64,000 nt of DNA from Saccharicrinis sp963675435 (GCA_963675435.1 OY776216.1:4898001-4962000), one strand, 5' to 3'. Shown: positions 35,991-45,926, counted from the first letter of the stretch. Made by a program: numbers and translations. The notes: generated by a model from the letters alone, not told the origin.

Positions 35991-37694
35991 TTAATCTAAA
36001 TCCACATTTCTAAATGTAAGAGTAATTGGGTATCGTTTTTTTATTTCCCTCTGCTCATCAGATGTCATATCATCATATTTTTTTGCTTTAAAAAAAGCAA
36101 CCTCTCTACGCTGCGCAAAAATAGTTGACCAAACCGCATCCATTGCTTTTATATAATCATTGTAAAGCGTATTATTATTATAATTATACAACATCACATA
36201 TTTTTCGTGAGCCTTGATATAATTACCTAATTCGGTTTTTACATGATCAATATTATCAACATCTGCATCATTAATAGTAAACAAAAATTCAATTTTACTT
36301 TCATCAACTAATTCGGCATCCAATGGAGGTAGCAATGCAAATAAAGCTACATTTTTACCTTTCAAATCTTTATTTGTTGTATTGGCAACATAACCAATTT
36401 TCAAAAGATCAGTTTTTCGTAAAGCAGTTTTAACTTTATCTACAAACTCCATTTTTACAGCCTTATCAATTTCAAGTAATACAGTCATTTTTTTTACCAT
36501 ATTATGATCTGCACTTTGCTTTATTCCCAACAAAAGTTGTTCTAATTGAGTAAATTCTTTTTTAACTCCATTAACATAAAGTTGTTTCCCCTCTATCTTT
36601 ATCCTGCACAAAATATAGTCCTCATCATACTGCCTTACCTCTTTCACATAAGGTAAATCTACGCCTCCATTATTAACAGAAGGTTCCAACTCGTTTACAA
36701 TAGAATTAACATTATCTAACAACAACGTTCCCTTTGTCATATTAACAAAAAATAAAAATGCAACAGCAAGTAACGGTAGTACTATAATAGCTTTTAATTT
36801 AGCTAAACGTCCTGATTTTATTTTATTCATCATGGCTATTCGTTTTTTAATCGATAATAAATTAAAGTTATTTACCAGCTCAACTGAGCGAATGCTGATT
36901 AACTGACTCAGTAAGAGAGACTGATAATCGAATAATTGATGTCCTTGATCAAGTACATGCCTGTCGGCAATATACTCATGACACGATTTAATCGATTTCT
37001 GTATGCGCCATGTTAGCGGATTAAACCACTGGAACGTAATAATAATTTGTGCCAGCAATAAATCAACTGTATGTTTCTGTTTTACATGAATCCTTTCATG
37101 CTCCAACACTTGTTTGTATTCACTATCTGATAAGGCTGCTTTATTGATAAAGATCCATCGTAAAAAAGAAAAACTAGGAACCTTTTCGGATAACAATACC
37201 AACGTATAATCATCCTCTTTTTCTGTTTTATTTTTATGAATTAGTTGCGATAATAGAAAAACATGAACAATTAACCGCATCACAAAAAAGAGCAAGCCTG
37301 CTAAATAGATATAAAATAAGATTTTAATAATAGATATAGAAGAACTAGTTTGATACTGCTGAGGATCTTTATTCTTCTGAACACCAGCAAAAAAAGAACT
37401 TGCTTTATCTCCTTTGTGAGATACAGAATAATCCGGATCTGTTAATAAAATAAGTTCCTCATAATAGCTTCTGAACTGACTAACTCTAACTATTGTGTCT
37501 GAAATAACATTAGACTGCACTGAATTTATAGACACTGAACTTAAAGGCATTAATAACGATAACACCATTGTTCCAATCAAATAAACCCGATTAAATGTAA
37601 AATACGTTTCTTTACGAAAGAAAAATACGTAACCTAAATAAAACAGAGTTAAACACAACCCTGATTCAAATAAATATATCAGAAACTTAGCCAT
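35991..37694 (-). CDS. M56-family (BlaR1/MecR1-like) metallopeptidase
   Basis: 567 residues. Four membrane helices occupy about 5-25, 38-55, 122-147 and 298-312. The zinc site HERIH (199-203) and downstream CHEYIAD (Glu240) form the gluzincin centre facing the cytosol. The C-terminal periplasmic part (about 320-567) has no penicillin-sensing transpeptidase domain, so the signal is not necessarily a beta-lactam. It overlaps blaI by 8 bp. In such pairs the peptidase inactivates the BlaI-type repressor when triggered. Confidence 0.88.
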   Translation of the reverse strand: MAKFLIYLFESGLCLTLFYLGYVFFFRKETYFTFNRVYLIGTMVLSLLMPLSSVSINSVQSNVISDTIVRVSQFRSYYEELILLTDPDYSVSHKGDKASSFFAGVQKNKDPQQYQTSSSISIIKILFYIYLAGLLFFVMRLIVHVFLLSQLIHKNKTEKEDDYTLVLLSEKVPSFSFLRWIFINKAALSDSEYKQVLEHERIHVKQKHTVDLLLAQIIITFQWFNPLTWRIQKSIKSCHEYIADRHVLDQGHQLFDYQSLLLSQLISIRSVELVNNFNLLSIKKRIAMMNKIKSGRLAKLKAIIVLPLLAVAFLFFVNMTKGTLLLDNVNSIVNELEPSVNNGGVDLPYVKEVRQYDEDYILCRIKIEGKQLYVNGVKKEFTQLEQLLLGIKQSADHNMVKKMTVLLEIDKAVKMEFVDKVKTALRKTDLLKIGYVANTTNKDLKGKNVALFALLPPLDAELVDESKIEFLFTINDADVDNIDHVKTELGNYIKAHEKYVMLYNYNNNTLYNDYIKAMDAVWSTIFAQRREVAFFKAKKYDDMTSDEQREIKKRYPITLTFRNVDLD

Positions 37695-38061
37695 TTTGCT
37701 GTTTTTTGAGTTCTTCTAACATCTTTATTGCTTCATTTACTTCATCAATTTTTAAGTTTTTATTTTCTGAGAAAAAATTGACCACCTGAGACAAGGAGTT
37801 ATTAAAATATCCTTTCACCAAACTACCCAGCTGACTCTTCCGATATTCATCTTTTGATATCAAAGGATAGTATTCGTATGTTCCTCCATATTTATTAAAT
37901 CCCACAATTTCTTTTTTCACCAACACTCTAACAATAGTAGAAACACTATTATAAGGAGGTTTAGGATCAGGCATTTCTTCAATAATATCCTTTATAAATC
38001 CTTTTTTAAGCTCCCAAAGTAGCTTCATTATTTTTTCTTCAGCTTTAGTTAATGTTACCAT
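37687..38061 (-). CDS. BlaI/MecI/CopY-family repressor
   Basis: 124 residues: a winged-helix domain (about 1-75: LTKAEEKIMKLLWELKKGFIKDIIEEM) and a C-terminal dimerisation helix region. Homologues bind palindromic operators and are removed by the co-encoded M56 peptidase. The gene overlaps the M56 gene by 8 bp and sits directly downstream of two perfect dyads that are good candidates for its own operator, indicating autoregulation. The divergent TPR gene may be a target. Confidence 0.92.
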   Translation of the reverse strand: MVTLTKAEEKIMKLLWELKKGFIKDIIEEMPDPKPPYNSVSTIVRVLVKKEIVGFNKYGGTYEYYPLISKDEYRKSQLGSLVKGYFNNSLSQVVNFFSENKNLKIDEVNEAIKMLEELKKQQNG

Positions 38062-38099
38062 CGTAATACTAAGTTAGTTAATCAGCATTTCAAACTTAC

Positions 38100-38135
38100 A
38101 ACTTATTTTTAAGTTTATCAACTTATTATTAAGTT
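38100..38135. promoter_or_regulatory. Double palindromic operator, probable BlaI-type site
   Basis: Two perfect dyads AACTTA-N4-TAAGTT (38100-38115 and 38120-38135) lie with centres 20 bp apart, about two helical turns, upstream of the repressor start at 38061. Extra TAAGTT half-sites are at 38070-38075, 38151-38156 and 38267-38272 just before the divergent TPR gene. The spacing on one DNA face suggests cooperative dimer binding. Binding by the neighbouring BlaI-type protein is inferred. Confidence 0.75.
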
Positions 38136-38272
38136 ATTTAATTTAAAAGTAAGTTTTAGGAAAATCATGTCCATTCTTTCTATTACTCTGATAACATTCA
38201 AACATTCCTTGTTATTTTTCAAATTTTCGACATTTGCCTATATTTACAACTTAAACCCATATACATTAAGTT

Positions 38273-40216
38273 ATGAAACTAACCCTAAAATTATCAATTA
38301 CTATTATTGCGTTATTTTACCTGACTCCTATATATTCCCAAGCATCATTTGGGACCTATATAGAGGCTACAAACCTTTATAATCAGCATAAATACGAAGA
38401 GGCATTAACACTATTTACTGAAAACATCAATAAAGGACATAAGGATTTTGATGCTTTTTACAGAAGGAGTTATTGTAATTTTTACCTCGAAAAATATCAA
38501 GCTGCCATTAACGACATTGAATGTGCCTATGATTATGCTCCTAAAGATCATAATTACTATTATATGAAAGCCCAATCATATGACAAACTAAAAAAAATTG
38601 ATCTGGCTGAATATTATCTCGACCTTGCCGTCAAAAGTCAACCTCAAAATATAAAATATTACAAGTATAGATCAGCACTTAATATGGAACTTGGGAATTA
38701 TAAAAATGCAGAATATGATCTAAACTTAATCATTAATAGTAACCCAAAGGATTATAGTAGTTACTTCAACAGAGGATTGGCAAAGTTTAATCAAAAACGA
38801 AAAACAGAAGCTTGTTTAGATTGGCAATACGCACAAGAACATAGCAAAGGAAGTAAAAGATTCTTTTTTTATAAATGTGCAGACCTTGATTTAAGGAATA
38901 AAAAAATCGCCCCAACAAAAGAAAAAACTATTATTCCTCCACAATTTAAATCTGCTGAAGATACTATTTGTAGTTCTTATTTAAACGATAAGATTAGTTA
39001 TACTATTGATAATTACATTAATCATTCTGAAGGTAATGCACTCGTAAAATTTACATTAACCAAACAAAAACAAATCACAAATATTGAGTTGTTATTTTCA
39101 ACTGATTCCATTATAAATCAAAAGGTTAAAGAGGCCATTTCATCTTCAGAGCAATATTTTATAACATGTGCTAAAAAAGACAACCAACCTGTTGACTATA
39201 CTTATTACATTCCAATTGTTTTTCAATTAAATGAAGTTAAAACATCTACTCCACAGCTCATTGACTCCCTTCAACTATATTACAATACCAACAACATTAA
39301 TAAAGCATATCAAGTATCGAACAAAATATTAGCTAGAAATCCTTTTTTACTTGAAGTTGCCGAAATACATAAAACCACAGCTTCAAAACTCAAGCAAAAA
39401 GACAATTTCATCAACTTAAATAACTTATGTAGCACAGAAAACAATGCTGAATTAGCAAAACACATTGTGGCCAAGCAAAACTTTAAATCCATTTACTTTA
39501 ACTCATCATGGCAACTGACCAACAAAGAAAACGCTGAATTTTACAGAATATGCCAATGGTCTACGCCCCAAACATACAATGATACGAACTACAATGGGCC
39601 AATGAATTACACTTTTCTGGATATGCAGGGAAGTTTTTACGACTATACTACATCTGGAAAACTAAAAACAAAAGGATCATACAACAATAATAACAAACAA
39701 GGCCACTTTGATTTTTTTTATAATAATGGCAATCCTTCGTTAAAGCTTGATTTTAATAAAAATGAGGTTACTGATACTGTGAAGTTTTATAGTGAAGATG
39801 GATTCAATTACCAAACGATAGTTTGCAAAGATGGTTACTTTACCGTAACTAAATATTATGACCAAGACGGGAATAACCTGTTAAAGGATGGCAGTGGTTC
39901 CTGGGAGTACACAAAAAAGGGCGTAGCAGACCAAAAAACGTTAAAAGTTGAAGGAAACCTCTTCAATAATTTAAGAGACGGGAAATGGCGTTGTTACTAT
40001 GGCGATGAAATTTATATTGAAGAAAAGTACGAGTACGGATTATTTATTAGTGGAAAATATTATCAATATGGAAAAAGTAAGTCTGCTCCTATAAAACTAG
40101 AATCCTCATCCATCCTGTCATGGATTTTTATTCCATCTTTTATTATTACCAGCGAAACTCCAGTAATAACCAATGAGTACAGAAATGTAAATGATGATTT
40201 AATATCGCAATATTAA
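38273..40216 (+). CDS. Exported TPR protein with TonB-C-like and MORN/YwqK-like segments
   Basis: 647 residues. The signal peptide is about 1-22 (LTPIYSQ). TPR helices occupy 28-200 (for example AKFNQKRKTEACLDWQYAQ). Residues about 225-325 look like the TonB C-terminal fold seen in M56-linked energy-transducer proteins (NALVKFTLTKQKQITNIELL). The C-terminal part has repeated toggling KxGSYNNNNKQGHFDFFYNNG phrases typical of MORN/YwqK-like antitoxin-type repeats. It is probably periplasmic. It is divergent from blaI and carries a TAAGTT half-site right before its ATG. A GACATTTG at 38229-38236 may be its -7 element (inference). Confidence 0.7.
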   Translation: MKLTLKLSITIIALFYLTPIYSQASFGTYIEATNLYNQHKYEEALTLFTENINKGHKDFDAFYRRSYCNFYLEKYQAAINDIECAYDYAPKDHNYYYMKAQSYDKLKKIDLAEYYLDLAVKSQPQNIKYYKYRSALNMELGNYKNAEYDLNLIINSNPKDYSSYFNRGLAKFNQKRKTEACLDWQYAQEHSKGSKRFFFYKCADLDLRNKKIAPTKEKTIIPPQFKSAEDTICSSYLNDKISYTIDNYINHSEGNALVKFTLTKQKQITNIELLFSTDSIINQKVKEAISSSEQYFITCAKKDNQPVDYTYYIPIVFQLNEVKTSTPQLIDSLQLYYNTNNINKAYQVSNKILARNPFLLEVAEIHKTTASKLKQKDNFINLNNLCSTENNAELAKHIVAKQNFKSIYFNSSWQLTNKENAEFYRICQWSTPQTYNDTNYNGPMNYTFLDMQGSFYDYTTSGKLKTKGSYNNNNKQGHFDFFYNNGNPSLKLDFNKNEVTDTVKFYSEDGFNYQTIVCKDGYFTVTKYYDQDGNNLLKDGSGSWEYTKKGVADQKTLKVEGNLFNNLRDGKWRCYYGDEIYIEEKYEYGLFISGKYYQYGKSKSAPIKLESSSILSWIFIPSFIITSETPVITNEYRNVNDDLISQY

Positions 40217-40258
40217 AAATCGGTTTTTATCATATAAATATACCTGCTTAAAAAAGTG

Positions 40259-40297
40259 ACAACCTGAATCTGATATTAAAATCTAAATTCAGGTTGT
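40259..40297. terminator. Bidirectional terminator between TPR gene and xth
   Basis: A perfect 11-bp stem (ACAACCTGAAT, 40259-40269 with 40287-40297) with a 17-nt loop lies between convergent stops; T-rich flanks occur in both directions. Confidence 0.8.
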
Positions 40298-40304
40298 TAT
40301 TTTA

Positions 40305-41066
40305 TTATATCTCTATTCCCACCGGACAATGATCAGATCCCATAATATCATTCATGATAAAGGCATCTTTAATAGATGGGAGAAAAGATTCACTGGCTAA
40401 GAAATAATCGATTCTCCAGCCTACATTCTTACCTCGCGCCCCTGCTCTGTAACTCCACCATGAATATATATCTGTTTGGTCAGGATAAAAATGTCGGAAA
40501 GTATCTTTTAATCCACCTTGAGTAAAACGATCCATGCCATCAATTTCTTCCTGCATAAAGCCTGCTGATTTATTATAATTTGGCTTTGGACGAGCCAAAT
40601 CTATAGGCTTATGCGCCACATTAAAATCACCACATGATAGTACTGGCTTTTTCTCTTCAAGTGATTTTAAGTAATCGTAAAAGGCCTTATCCCATTCCTG
40701 GCGATACCCTAAACGTTTTAAGTCGCTACCAGAATTTGGCACATATACATTTACTAAATAAAACTGATCGTATTCCAGCGTTAAAACACGCCCCTCATTA
40801 TCATGCTCTTCTATTCCAATACCTTTAGATACACTTATTGGTTCAACTTTACTTAAAACAGCAGTACCTGAATAACCTTTTTTCTCGGCAGAGTTTGAAT
40901 AAACAAAATAACCGTCTATATCTTTTAACACCTCTTCAACCTGGTCGCACTGAGCTTTGGTCTCCTGCAAACAAAAAACATCAGCATCAATACTTTCAAA
41001 ATCTTTAAAAAAATCCTTTTTTGCAACAGCTCTTAAGCCATTTACATTCCACGATATTAATTTCAT
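40305..41066 (-). CDS. xth: Exodeoxyribonuclease III
   Basis: 253 residues of the EEP (AP endonuclease/exonuclease III) fold. Motifs: ISWNVNGLRA (Asn), CLQETKAQ (catalytic metal Glu), CGDFNVAH (Asp/Asn), WWSYRAGARGKNVGWRIDY and the terminal SDHCPVG His. It removes AP sites and 3' blocks in base-excision repair. A standard-length, single-gene unit with a shared terminator at its end. Confidence 0.96.
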   Translation of the reverse strand: MKLISWNVNGLRAVAKKDFFKDFESIDADVFCLQETKAQCDQVEEVLKDIDGYFVYSNSAEKKGYSGTAVLSKVEPISVSKGIGIEEHDNEGRVLTLEYDQFYLVNVYVPNSGSDLKRLGYRQEWDKAFYDYLKSLEEKKPVLSCGDFNVAHKPIDLARPKPNYNKSAGFMQEEIDGMDRFTQGGLKDTFRHFYPDQTDIYSWWSYRAGARGKNVGWRIDYFLASESFLPSIKDAFIMNDIMGSDHCPVGIEI

Positions 41067-41299
41067 GTTTGTTTTAAAATTTTTCTTCTACTTGTTATAT
41101 GAAACTAGTCGAATTTCAACATTTCTTGATAGGATGATACGCTAATCCTATACATTTTAATTACACGCAATATAAAGAAAGTTTTAGAGGTAACACAGCT
41201 TGTAAAATTTAACTGTTGGTCATTGTTTCATCCAAAACCTTATTGATACAACTAATTTTTTAATGTTTTGTTTTATTACAAAAGTCTGAAAACAAAAAA

Positions 41300-41331
41300 A
41301 CGGTTTATCATGCCTAAGCAATCAAAACCGT
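41300..41331 (-). terminator. Terminator after trkH
   Basis: A 7-bp stem (ACGGTTT, 41300-41306 with 41325-41331) is followed on the minus strand by a run of seven T; it lies 27 bp past the trkH stop. Confidence 0.75.
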
Positions 41332-41357
41332 CTTTTTCTCATCCTTTGTTAAATATC

Positions 41358-42806
41358 TTAATTATTCTTCCAGAATCCCGGAGCAAATAAAATCAATACT
41401 GAAAACAATTCTAAACGACCTAATAACATTAAAACAGATAATATCCATTTTCCTGATTCAGGTATAGCAAAGAAGTTGTTCATTGGACCAACTACTCCCA
41501 ATCCAGGTCCAATACCTCCCATTGATGTAGCAACTGCACCAAAAGCAGAATCCATATCTAAGCCAACTATAGTCAATAATAGGGTTCCTACACAGAAAAT
41601 AGCCATATAAAGTACTAAGAATGCCAATACTTTATAAATAACCTCGTGCGAAACCATGTTTTTCCCAATCTTTAATGGAATAACTGCATTGGGGTGACTC
41701 ATTCTTTTAAATTCGATTTTGATATTTTTAACCAGTATCATATGACGGAACAACTTGATACCTCCGGAAGTACTTCCCACACATGCTCCACTAAACATCA
41801 AACCAAAAATTACAAAGGTTAGATAAGGGTGCCAAGCGGTGTAATCGGCTGTAACAAACCCGGTACTGGTAATGGTACTTGTAACCTGAAACAATGCATC
41901 TCTAAACGATTTTTCAAATGTTTGATTTGTATGAAAAAAAAGTGTTGTTCCAATACAAAGAGAAACCACAAGAATGACACCAAGAAACACTTTATATTCA
42001 GTATTCTGGGTTAGTTTCTTCCAGTTCCCTTTCCACACAAAAAAGAACAAAGCAAAGTTAGTACCGGCAAAAATCATAAATACAATAATTACATATTGTA
42101 TATATGGTGAGTATTCAGCAATACTGGCATTTTTTGTTGAAAATCCTCCTGATGCTATTGTTCCAAAACTATGGCATAATGCATCAAACAAAGGCATACC
42201 ACCAAACATTAAAAAAACAGTTTCTGAAAGTATTAATACCACATAAATACCCCATAAACTTTTTGCTGTTTTAGTAATTCGAGGATGAAGTTTATCATTT
42301 GTAACACCAGCTGCCTCTGCACTATAAAGCTGCATTCCTCCAAATCCAAAAAATGGTAAAATAGCAACTGCTAGTACAATAATTCCCATCCCTCCAATTA
42401 GGTGAGTTATACTTCGCCAAAACAAAATACCATGCGGCAATGCTTCTATATCATTTACAATAGAAGCACCTGTTGTTGTAAAACCAGAAATTGTTTCGAA
42501 GAAAGCATCTGTAAAACGAGGAATTGTTCCGCTAAATATATAGGGCAAACTCCCAAACACAGACATAACTACCCAAACGAGAGTTACAATTATAAAACTC
42601 TCCCTTTTCAACATGTCCTTCTCCACATTTCTATTAAATACCCAACACATTCCTCCTATAGAAAATGTTATTGCGAACGATATTAATAAAGCTTCAACAT
42701 CAAAGTCTCCATAAAACAGTGAAACTCCAGCACTCAAAAGCATAAAAAGACTTTCGAACACCAATATTAACCCTAGCGTATTTAAAATAAACTTCTTATT
42801 CAACAT
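41358..42806 (-). CDS. trkH: TrkH/KtrB-family potassium uptake protein
   Basis: 482 residues, an integral membrane K+ channel-transporter with four pore-loop repeats. Filter-like segments are visible: TISGFTTTGASI, FGTIASGGFSTKN, QVTSTITSTGFVTADY and TSMGGIGPGLG. It needs a cytosolic RCK partner (TrkA/KtrA), which is not in this window. It lies 11 bp after nhaD in the same direction, so an ion-homeostasis operon (Na+ out, K+ in) is likely. Both fit a saline habitat. Confidence 0.95.
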   Translation of the reverse strand: MLNKKFILNTLGLILVFESLFMLLSAGVSLFYGDFDVEALLISFAITFSIGGMCWVFNRNVEKDMLKRESFIIVTLVWVVMSVFGSLPYIFSGTIPRFTDAFFETISGFTTTGASIVNDIEALPHGILFWRSITHLIGGMGIIVLAVAILPFFGFGGMQLYSAEAAGVTNDKLHPRITKTAKSLWGIYVVLILSETVFLMFGGMPLFDALCHSFGTIASGGFSTKNASIAEYSPYIQYVIIVFMIFAGTNFALFFFVWKGNWKKLTQNTEYKVFLGVILVVSLCIGTTLFFHTNQTFEKSFRDALFQVTSTITSTGFVTADYTAWHPYLTFVIFGLMFSGACVGSTSGGIKLFRHMILVKNIKIEFKRMSHPNAVIPLKIGKNMVSHEVIYKVLAFLVLYMAIFCVGTLLLTIVGLDMDSAFGAVATSMGGIGPGLGVVGPMNNFFAIPESGKWILSVLMLLGRLELFSVLILFAPGFWKNN

Positions 42807-42817
42807 AAATTAATATG

Positions 42818-44194
42818 CTATATGATTATTGTTTGTAAATAAAAAATTGCAGCCCCTGCCAGATATCCTGCCAAAGCAATTACACTTACTTTTTTCAGAT
42901 ACCACATAAAATCTATTTTTTCAAGTCCCATTGCAGCTACACCCGCAGCAGAACCAATTATTAAAATACTACCTCCCGTACCGGCACAATAGGCTAAAAA
43001 CGACCAAAAATTGCCATCCTGAACAAAGTTTGCCATATATCCGGCAGCTCCTGATCCTGCAATATTATACATTCCCATCGAAGCAGCGACCAAAGGTACG
43101 TTATCTACTATAGATGACACAACACCTATGATTATATTTATCACATAAATATTCTTAACATGTTCATCAAGGAAAGATGCCATTAAATCGAGATGTCCAG
43201 CAGCTTGAAGTGCACCAACAGCACTTAAAATTCCTAAAAAGAACATTACCGTTGGAATGTCTACTGATTTAATTACTGACGAAACATTTAAATGACGTTT
43301 ATCTTCATGAGGTCTGTGACGTAAATATCGGTCATTCATCACCCATAATACACCAAGCCCTAGTAACATACCTAAATATGGTGGTAAATGCGTAACTGTT
43401 TTAAACACGGGTACTGAAACTAAAGCTAAAATACCAACAATTAACATAAACATCCTTTCTGATGGAGTAGTAAACTCTTCCGTTTCATCATCAGGCAATA
43501 TGGGTTTTAAAGTTTGCCCCTTAGTAAGTAGCGAAAAAAGATAAGTAGCCACTATTACATTTACCAAACTTGGTAATATAACAGAGGCAATAATATGACC
43601 GGCTGTTAACTGACTTCCAATCCAAAGCATAATGGTAGTAACATCACCAATTGGAGACCAGGCTCCACCTGCATTTGCTGAAACAACCACAACACTGGCA
43701 AATATCCATCTGTTTTTCTTATCGGTTAATAACTTACGCAACACAGTAATAATAACAATGGTTGTGGTAAGGTTATCCAAAATGGCCGACATAAAAAATG
43801 TTAGTAAACTAATAATCCAAAGCAATCGGGTTGCGCTTGAACTATTAATTTTATTGGTAATGATTCTGAACCCCTGATAACGGTCAACTAAATCAACAAT
43901 TGTCATTGCTCCCAACAAAAAGAATAAAATAGAAGAAGTTTCCGCTAAATTATCCAATAAAGCATGATGAGCGATATACTCTTTTGCCTTAGCTAAACTA
44001 CCCAACTCTTCAAGATAGTTTGTCCAGGCAGAACTATAGCCCAAATTCAGAATATCTGAACCTCCAAGTGCAAAGATTGCCCAAATCAATGAACTCATTA
44101 ATAAAGCTGTTGCTGCTTTATTAATATGGTTTACATGCTCAAACATGATAAATCCATACCCCACAACAAACAGGATTAGCATTAAATAAAACAT
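42818..44194 (-). CDS. nhaD: Na+/H+ antiporter NhaD
   Basis: 458 residues with about twelve membrane helices. NhaD signatures are visible: ILDNLTTTIVIITVLRKLL, ANAGGAWSPIGDVTTIMLW, and SIVDNVPLVAASMGMY. It belongs to the ion transporter superfamily and extrudes Na+ or Li+ for protons at alkaline pH or high salt. It is upstream of and probably co-transcribed with trkH. No unusual features. Confidence 0.95.
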   Translation of the reverse strand: MFYLMLILFVVGYGFIMFEHVNHINKAATALLMSSLIWAIFALGGSDILNLGYSSAWTNYLEELGSLAKAKEYIAHHALLDNLAETSSILFFLLGAMTIVDLVDRYQGFRIITNKINSSSATRLLWIISLLTFFMSAILDNLTTTIVIITVLRKLLTDKKNRWIFASVVVVSANAGGAWSPIGDVTTIMLWIGSQLTAGHIIASVILPSLVNVIVATYLFSLLTKGQTLKPILPDDETEEFTTPSERMFMLIVGILALVSVPVFKTVTHLPPYLGMLLGLGVLWVMNDRYLRHRPHEDKRHLNVSSVIKSVDIPTVMFFLGILSAVGALQAAGHLDLMASFLDEHVKNIYVINIIIGVVSSIVDNVPLVAASMGMYNIAGSGAAGYMANFVQDGNFWSFLAYCAGTGGSILIIGSAAGVAAMGLEKIDFMWYLKKVSVIALAGYLAGAAIFYLQTIII

Positions 44195-44287
44195 TGTGAT
44201 ACTTTTTTAATATGATAGTTATGTAAATATAAAAAATCTATTTTACTCCATCTATTAAGATGCAGCGGGCACATACAATTTGTTATA

Positions 44288-44593
44288 TTATGAGAAATAC
44301 AACGGTGGGGAAACATCTGCTTCAAATAAAATAAAACTATTAAAGTTTTTGTTGATTGGGTACTCAAAACCAAAATCTAAAGCGACATTGGGTTCATTAT
44401 TACACAAATCAAAATCAGTACACAAATAATCATTTTCATCATTTAAGTTCGCCACTAACTGAAGAACCTGGGGACCACAACAAGCATGAGTATTTTGCCG
44501 ACAGATTAATTGACTTACCTCTGCATTATACTCTAACGCAAAAAATAAGTTCAAAAACAAAAAAGAAATAATAATGTATACTAATCTGTCCAT
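44288..44593 (-). CDS. Small exported Cys-containing protein
   Basis: 101 residues. The N-terminal hydrophobic stretch (4-20) suggests a signal peptide or anchor. Five Cys follow (31, 38, 39, 58, 64), with a CC pair (THACCGP) and an aromatic/Pro end (SPPLYFS). The layout recalls small Bacteroidota HYC_CC_PP-like or DUF6660-like proteins near metal transporters, but the match is only in pattern. It lies 93 bp upstream of nhaD in the same direction. Coding is plausible given the signal peptide and stop; function unknown. Confidence 0.5.
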   Translation of the reverse strand: MDRLVYIIISFLFLNLFFALEYNAEVSQLICRQNTHACCGPQVLQLVANLNDENDYLCTDFDLCNNEPNVALDFGFEYPINKNFNSFILFEADVSPPLYFS

Positions 44594-44833
44594 TTGAAAT
44601 TTTGAATGCGCAAATGTACAGTTTATTATTACTCTGACAATGGTTAAGCGTTTTTTTGTATGTTTTATAACAGTAGTTTAATTTTTTTTTACAATAAATT
44701 GACTTATGCATCCCTTTTTAACAAGTACACATCCATAACAATACCAACTCATTACAAACCACACCACAAAATAATACAGCAGCAACAATAATATATACTT
44801 TTTGTTCTACAAGTACGTATCCAAGATTATATT

Positions 44834-45271
44834 TTACTTAGCCTCTTCGGTTTCAAAGCTAACCATCCAATTAATTCCAAACTGATCAGTAAGCATACCA
44901 AAATACGATCCCCAGAAAGTGGTATCCATTGGCATTACTACTTCTCCATCCATAGAAAGCATATCGAAATAGCGATCGGCATCAATCTTTGAATCAGCTT
45001 CTATAGATATTGAAAAGTTGTTACCCTTTACAAAATCCTTCAACCACTCTCCTCCTACATCACAACCCATCAAAACGGTTTCATCACTAATGGGTAATGA
45101 TACATGCATTATTTTTTCAGCATCAGCATCAGGAATTTTAGTTCCATTTTGAGGTGGCATATCCTTAAATCGGTTAATCATGGTAAATTCAACCTCAAAA
45201 ACATCTCTGTAGTAATTAAACGCTTCCTCGCAATTACCATCAAAAGTTAAGTAAACATTGATAATAGGCAT
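44834..45271 (-). CDS. VOC-family (PhnB-like) protein
   Basis: 145 residues with the PhnB/YjdN-like pattern: N-terminal YLTFDGNCEEAFNYYRDVF, IMHVSLPISDETVLMGCD and the end SYFGMLTDQFGINWMVSFE. These are vicinal-oxygen-chelate folds, usually dimeric, related to glyoxalase and antibiotic-resistance proteins; most have no known substrate. Monocistronic, no terminator recognised. Confidence 0.88.
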   Translation of the reverse strand: MPIINVYLTFDGNCEEAFNYYRDVFEVEFTMINRFKDMPPQNGTKIPDADAEKIMHVSLPISDETVLMGCDVGGEWLKDFVKGNNFSISIEADSKIDADRYFDMLSMDGEVVMPMDTTFWGSYFGMLTDQFGINWMVSFETEEAK

Positions 45272-45662
45272 AAGGCATATGTATTAGTTATTAATACATT
45301 AAGTTATGAAAGATTTAGCTAAAATGTAATATAAAAAACATATATCCTTTAAAGATAAAAACAAGGATACACCAATGGAATAAAAATCTATTTTAAACGT
45401 TCTTTGTTCGAATTCTCTTCGGACTTTCTTCGGTTTTTCTTCGGTTAAGATCGAATTAAATACTGTTATAGTTCATTTAAACTATATCATAAAAACATTT
45501 ATATGCAGACACTACTACGTTAATGCCTGCTTGTTGGTATATCTCCATACTAAAACGACTCTGTAAAAACAGTATAAAATATTCAATAACGCCCATAAAA
45601 AAAGAGAAGCACAATACTTCTCTTTTTATTTGTTCGATTTATAAAATAATTTCAATCCTAAA
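45272..45662. other. Intergenic region with 11-bp phased CTTCGG repeats
   Basis: 391 bp between the VOC gene and the accessory lipoprotein cluster. It contains three CTTCGG words at 45417, 45428 and 45439, exactly 11 bp apart in T-rich context, then AT-rich DNA and the cluster terminator. No ORF was found. Confidence 0.6.
45599..45627 (-). terminator. Terminator of the lipoprotein cluster
   Basis: A perfect 11-bp stem (AAAAAGAGAAG, 45599-45609 with 45617-45627) and 7-nt loop with T run on the minus strand, 35 bp after the last gene. Confidence 0.88.
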
Positions 45663-45926
45663 CTAATCTACCTCTATTTCAATATCATTTATTGATTTAT
45701 TTAACCAAAAATTCTCTTTATAATTGATATTTTCACGTTCTAATGATATACAATACTCACCCGGAAGTTCATATTCAAATTCGTAACCTGACTTTAAATC
45801 TAATTGAGAAACAATATCAACCTTTTTAATATCTCCTTCTATTGTCAGTTTAATATCAGCCTTATTTGACATATCTCCTACTGATGAAAGATCATTAAAC
45901 TCAACCCAAATTTTTACTTTGTACAT
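45663..45926 (-). CDS. 87-residue protein of unknown function, last in cluster
   Basis: A soluble acidic protein with no signal peptide or Cys-rich motif apart from one Cys. Alternating hydrophobic strands (YKVKIWVEF, ADIKLTIEG, GYEFEYELPGEYCISLE) suggest a small beta-sandwich. It is the final gene of the co-directional cluster, 79 bp after the acyltransferase stop, followed by a clear terminator. It does not match a family I know. Confidence 0.65.
   Translation of the reverse strand: MYKVKIWVEFNDLSSVGDMSNKADIKLTIEGDIKKVDIVSQLDLKSGYEFEYELPGEYCISLERENINYKENFWLNKSINDIEIEVD

Noticed and set aside
44182..44373. 63-codon minus-strand ORF overlapping nhaD's start region
   Set aside because: It overlaps the 101-residue Cys protein in another frame and has no domain pattern.
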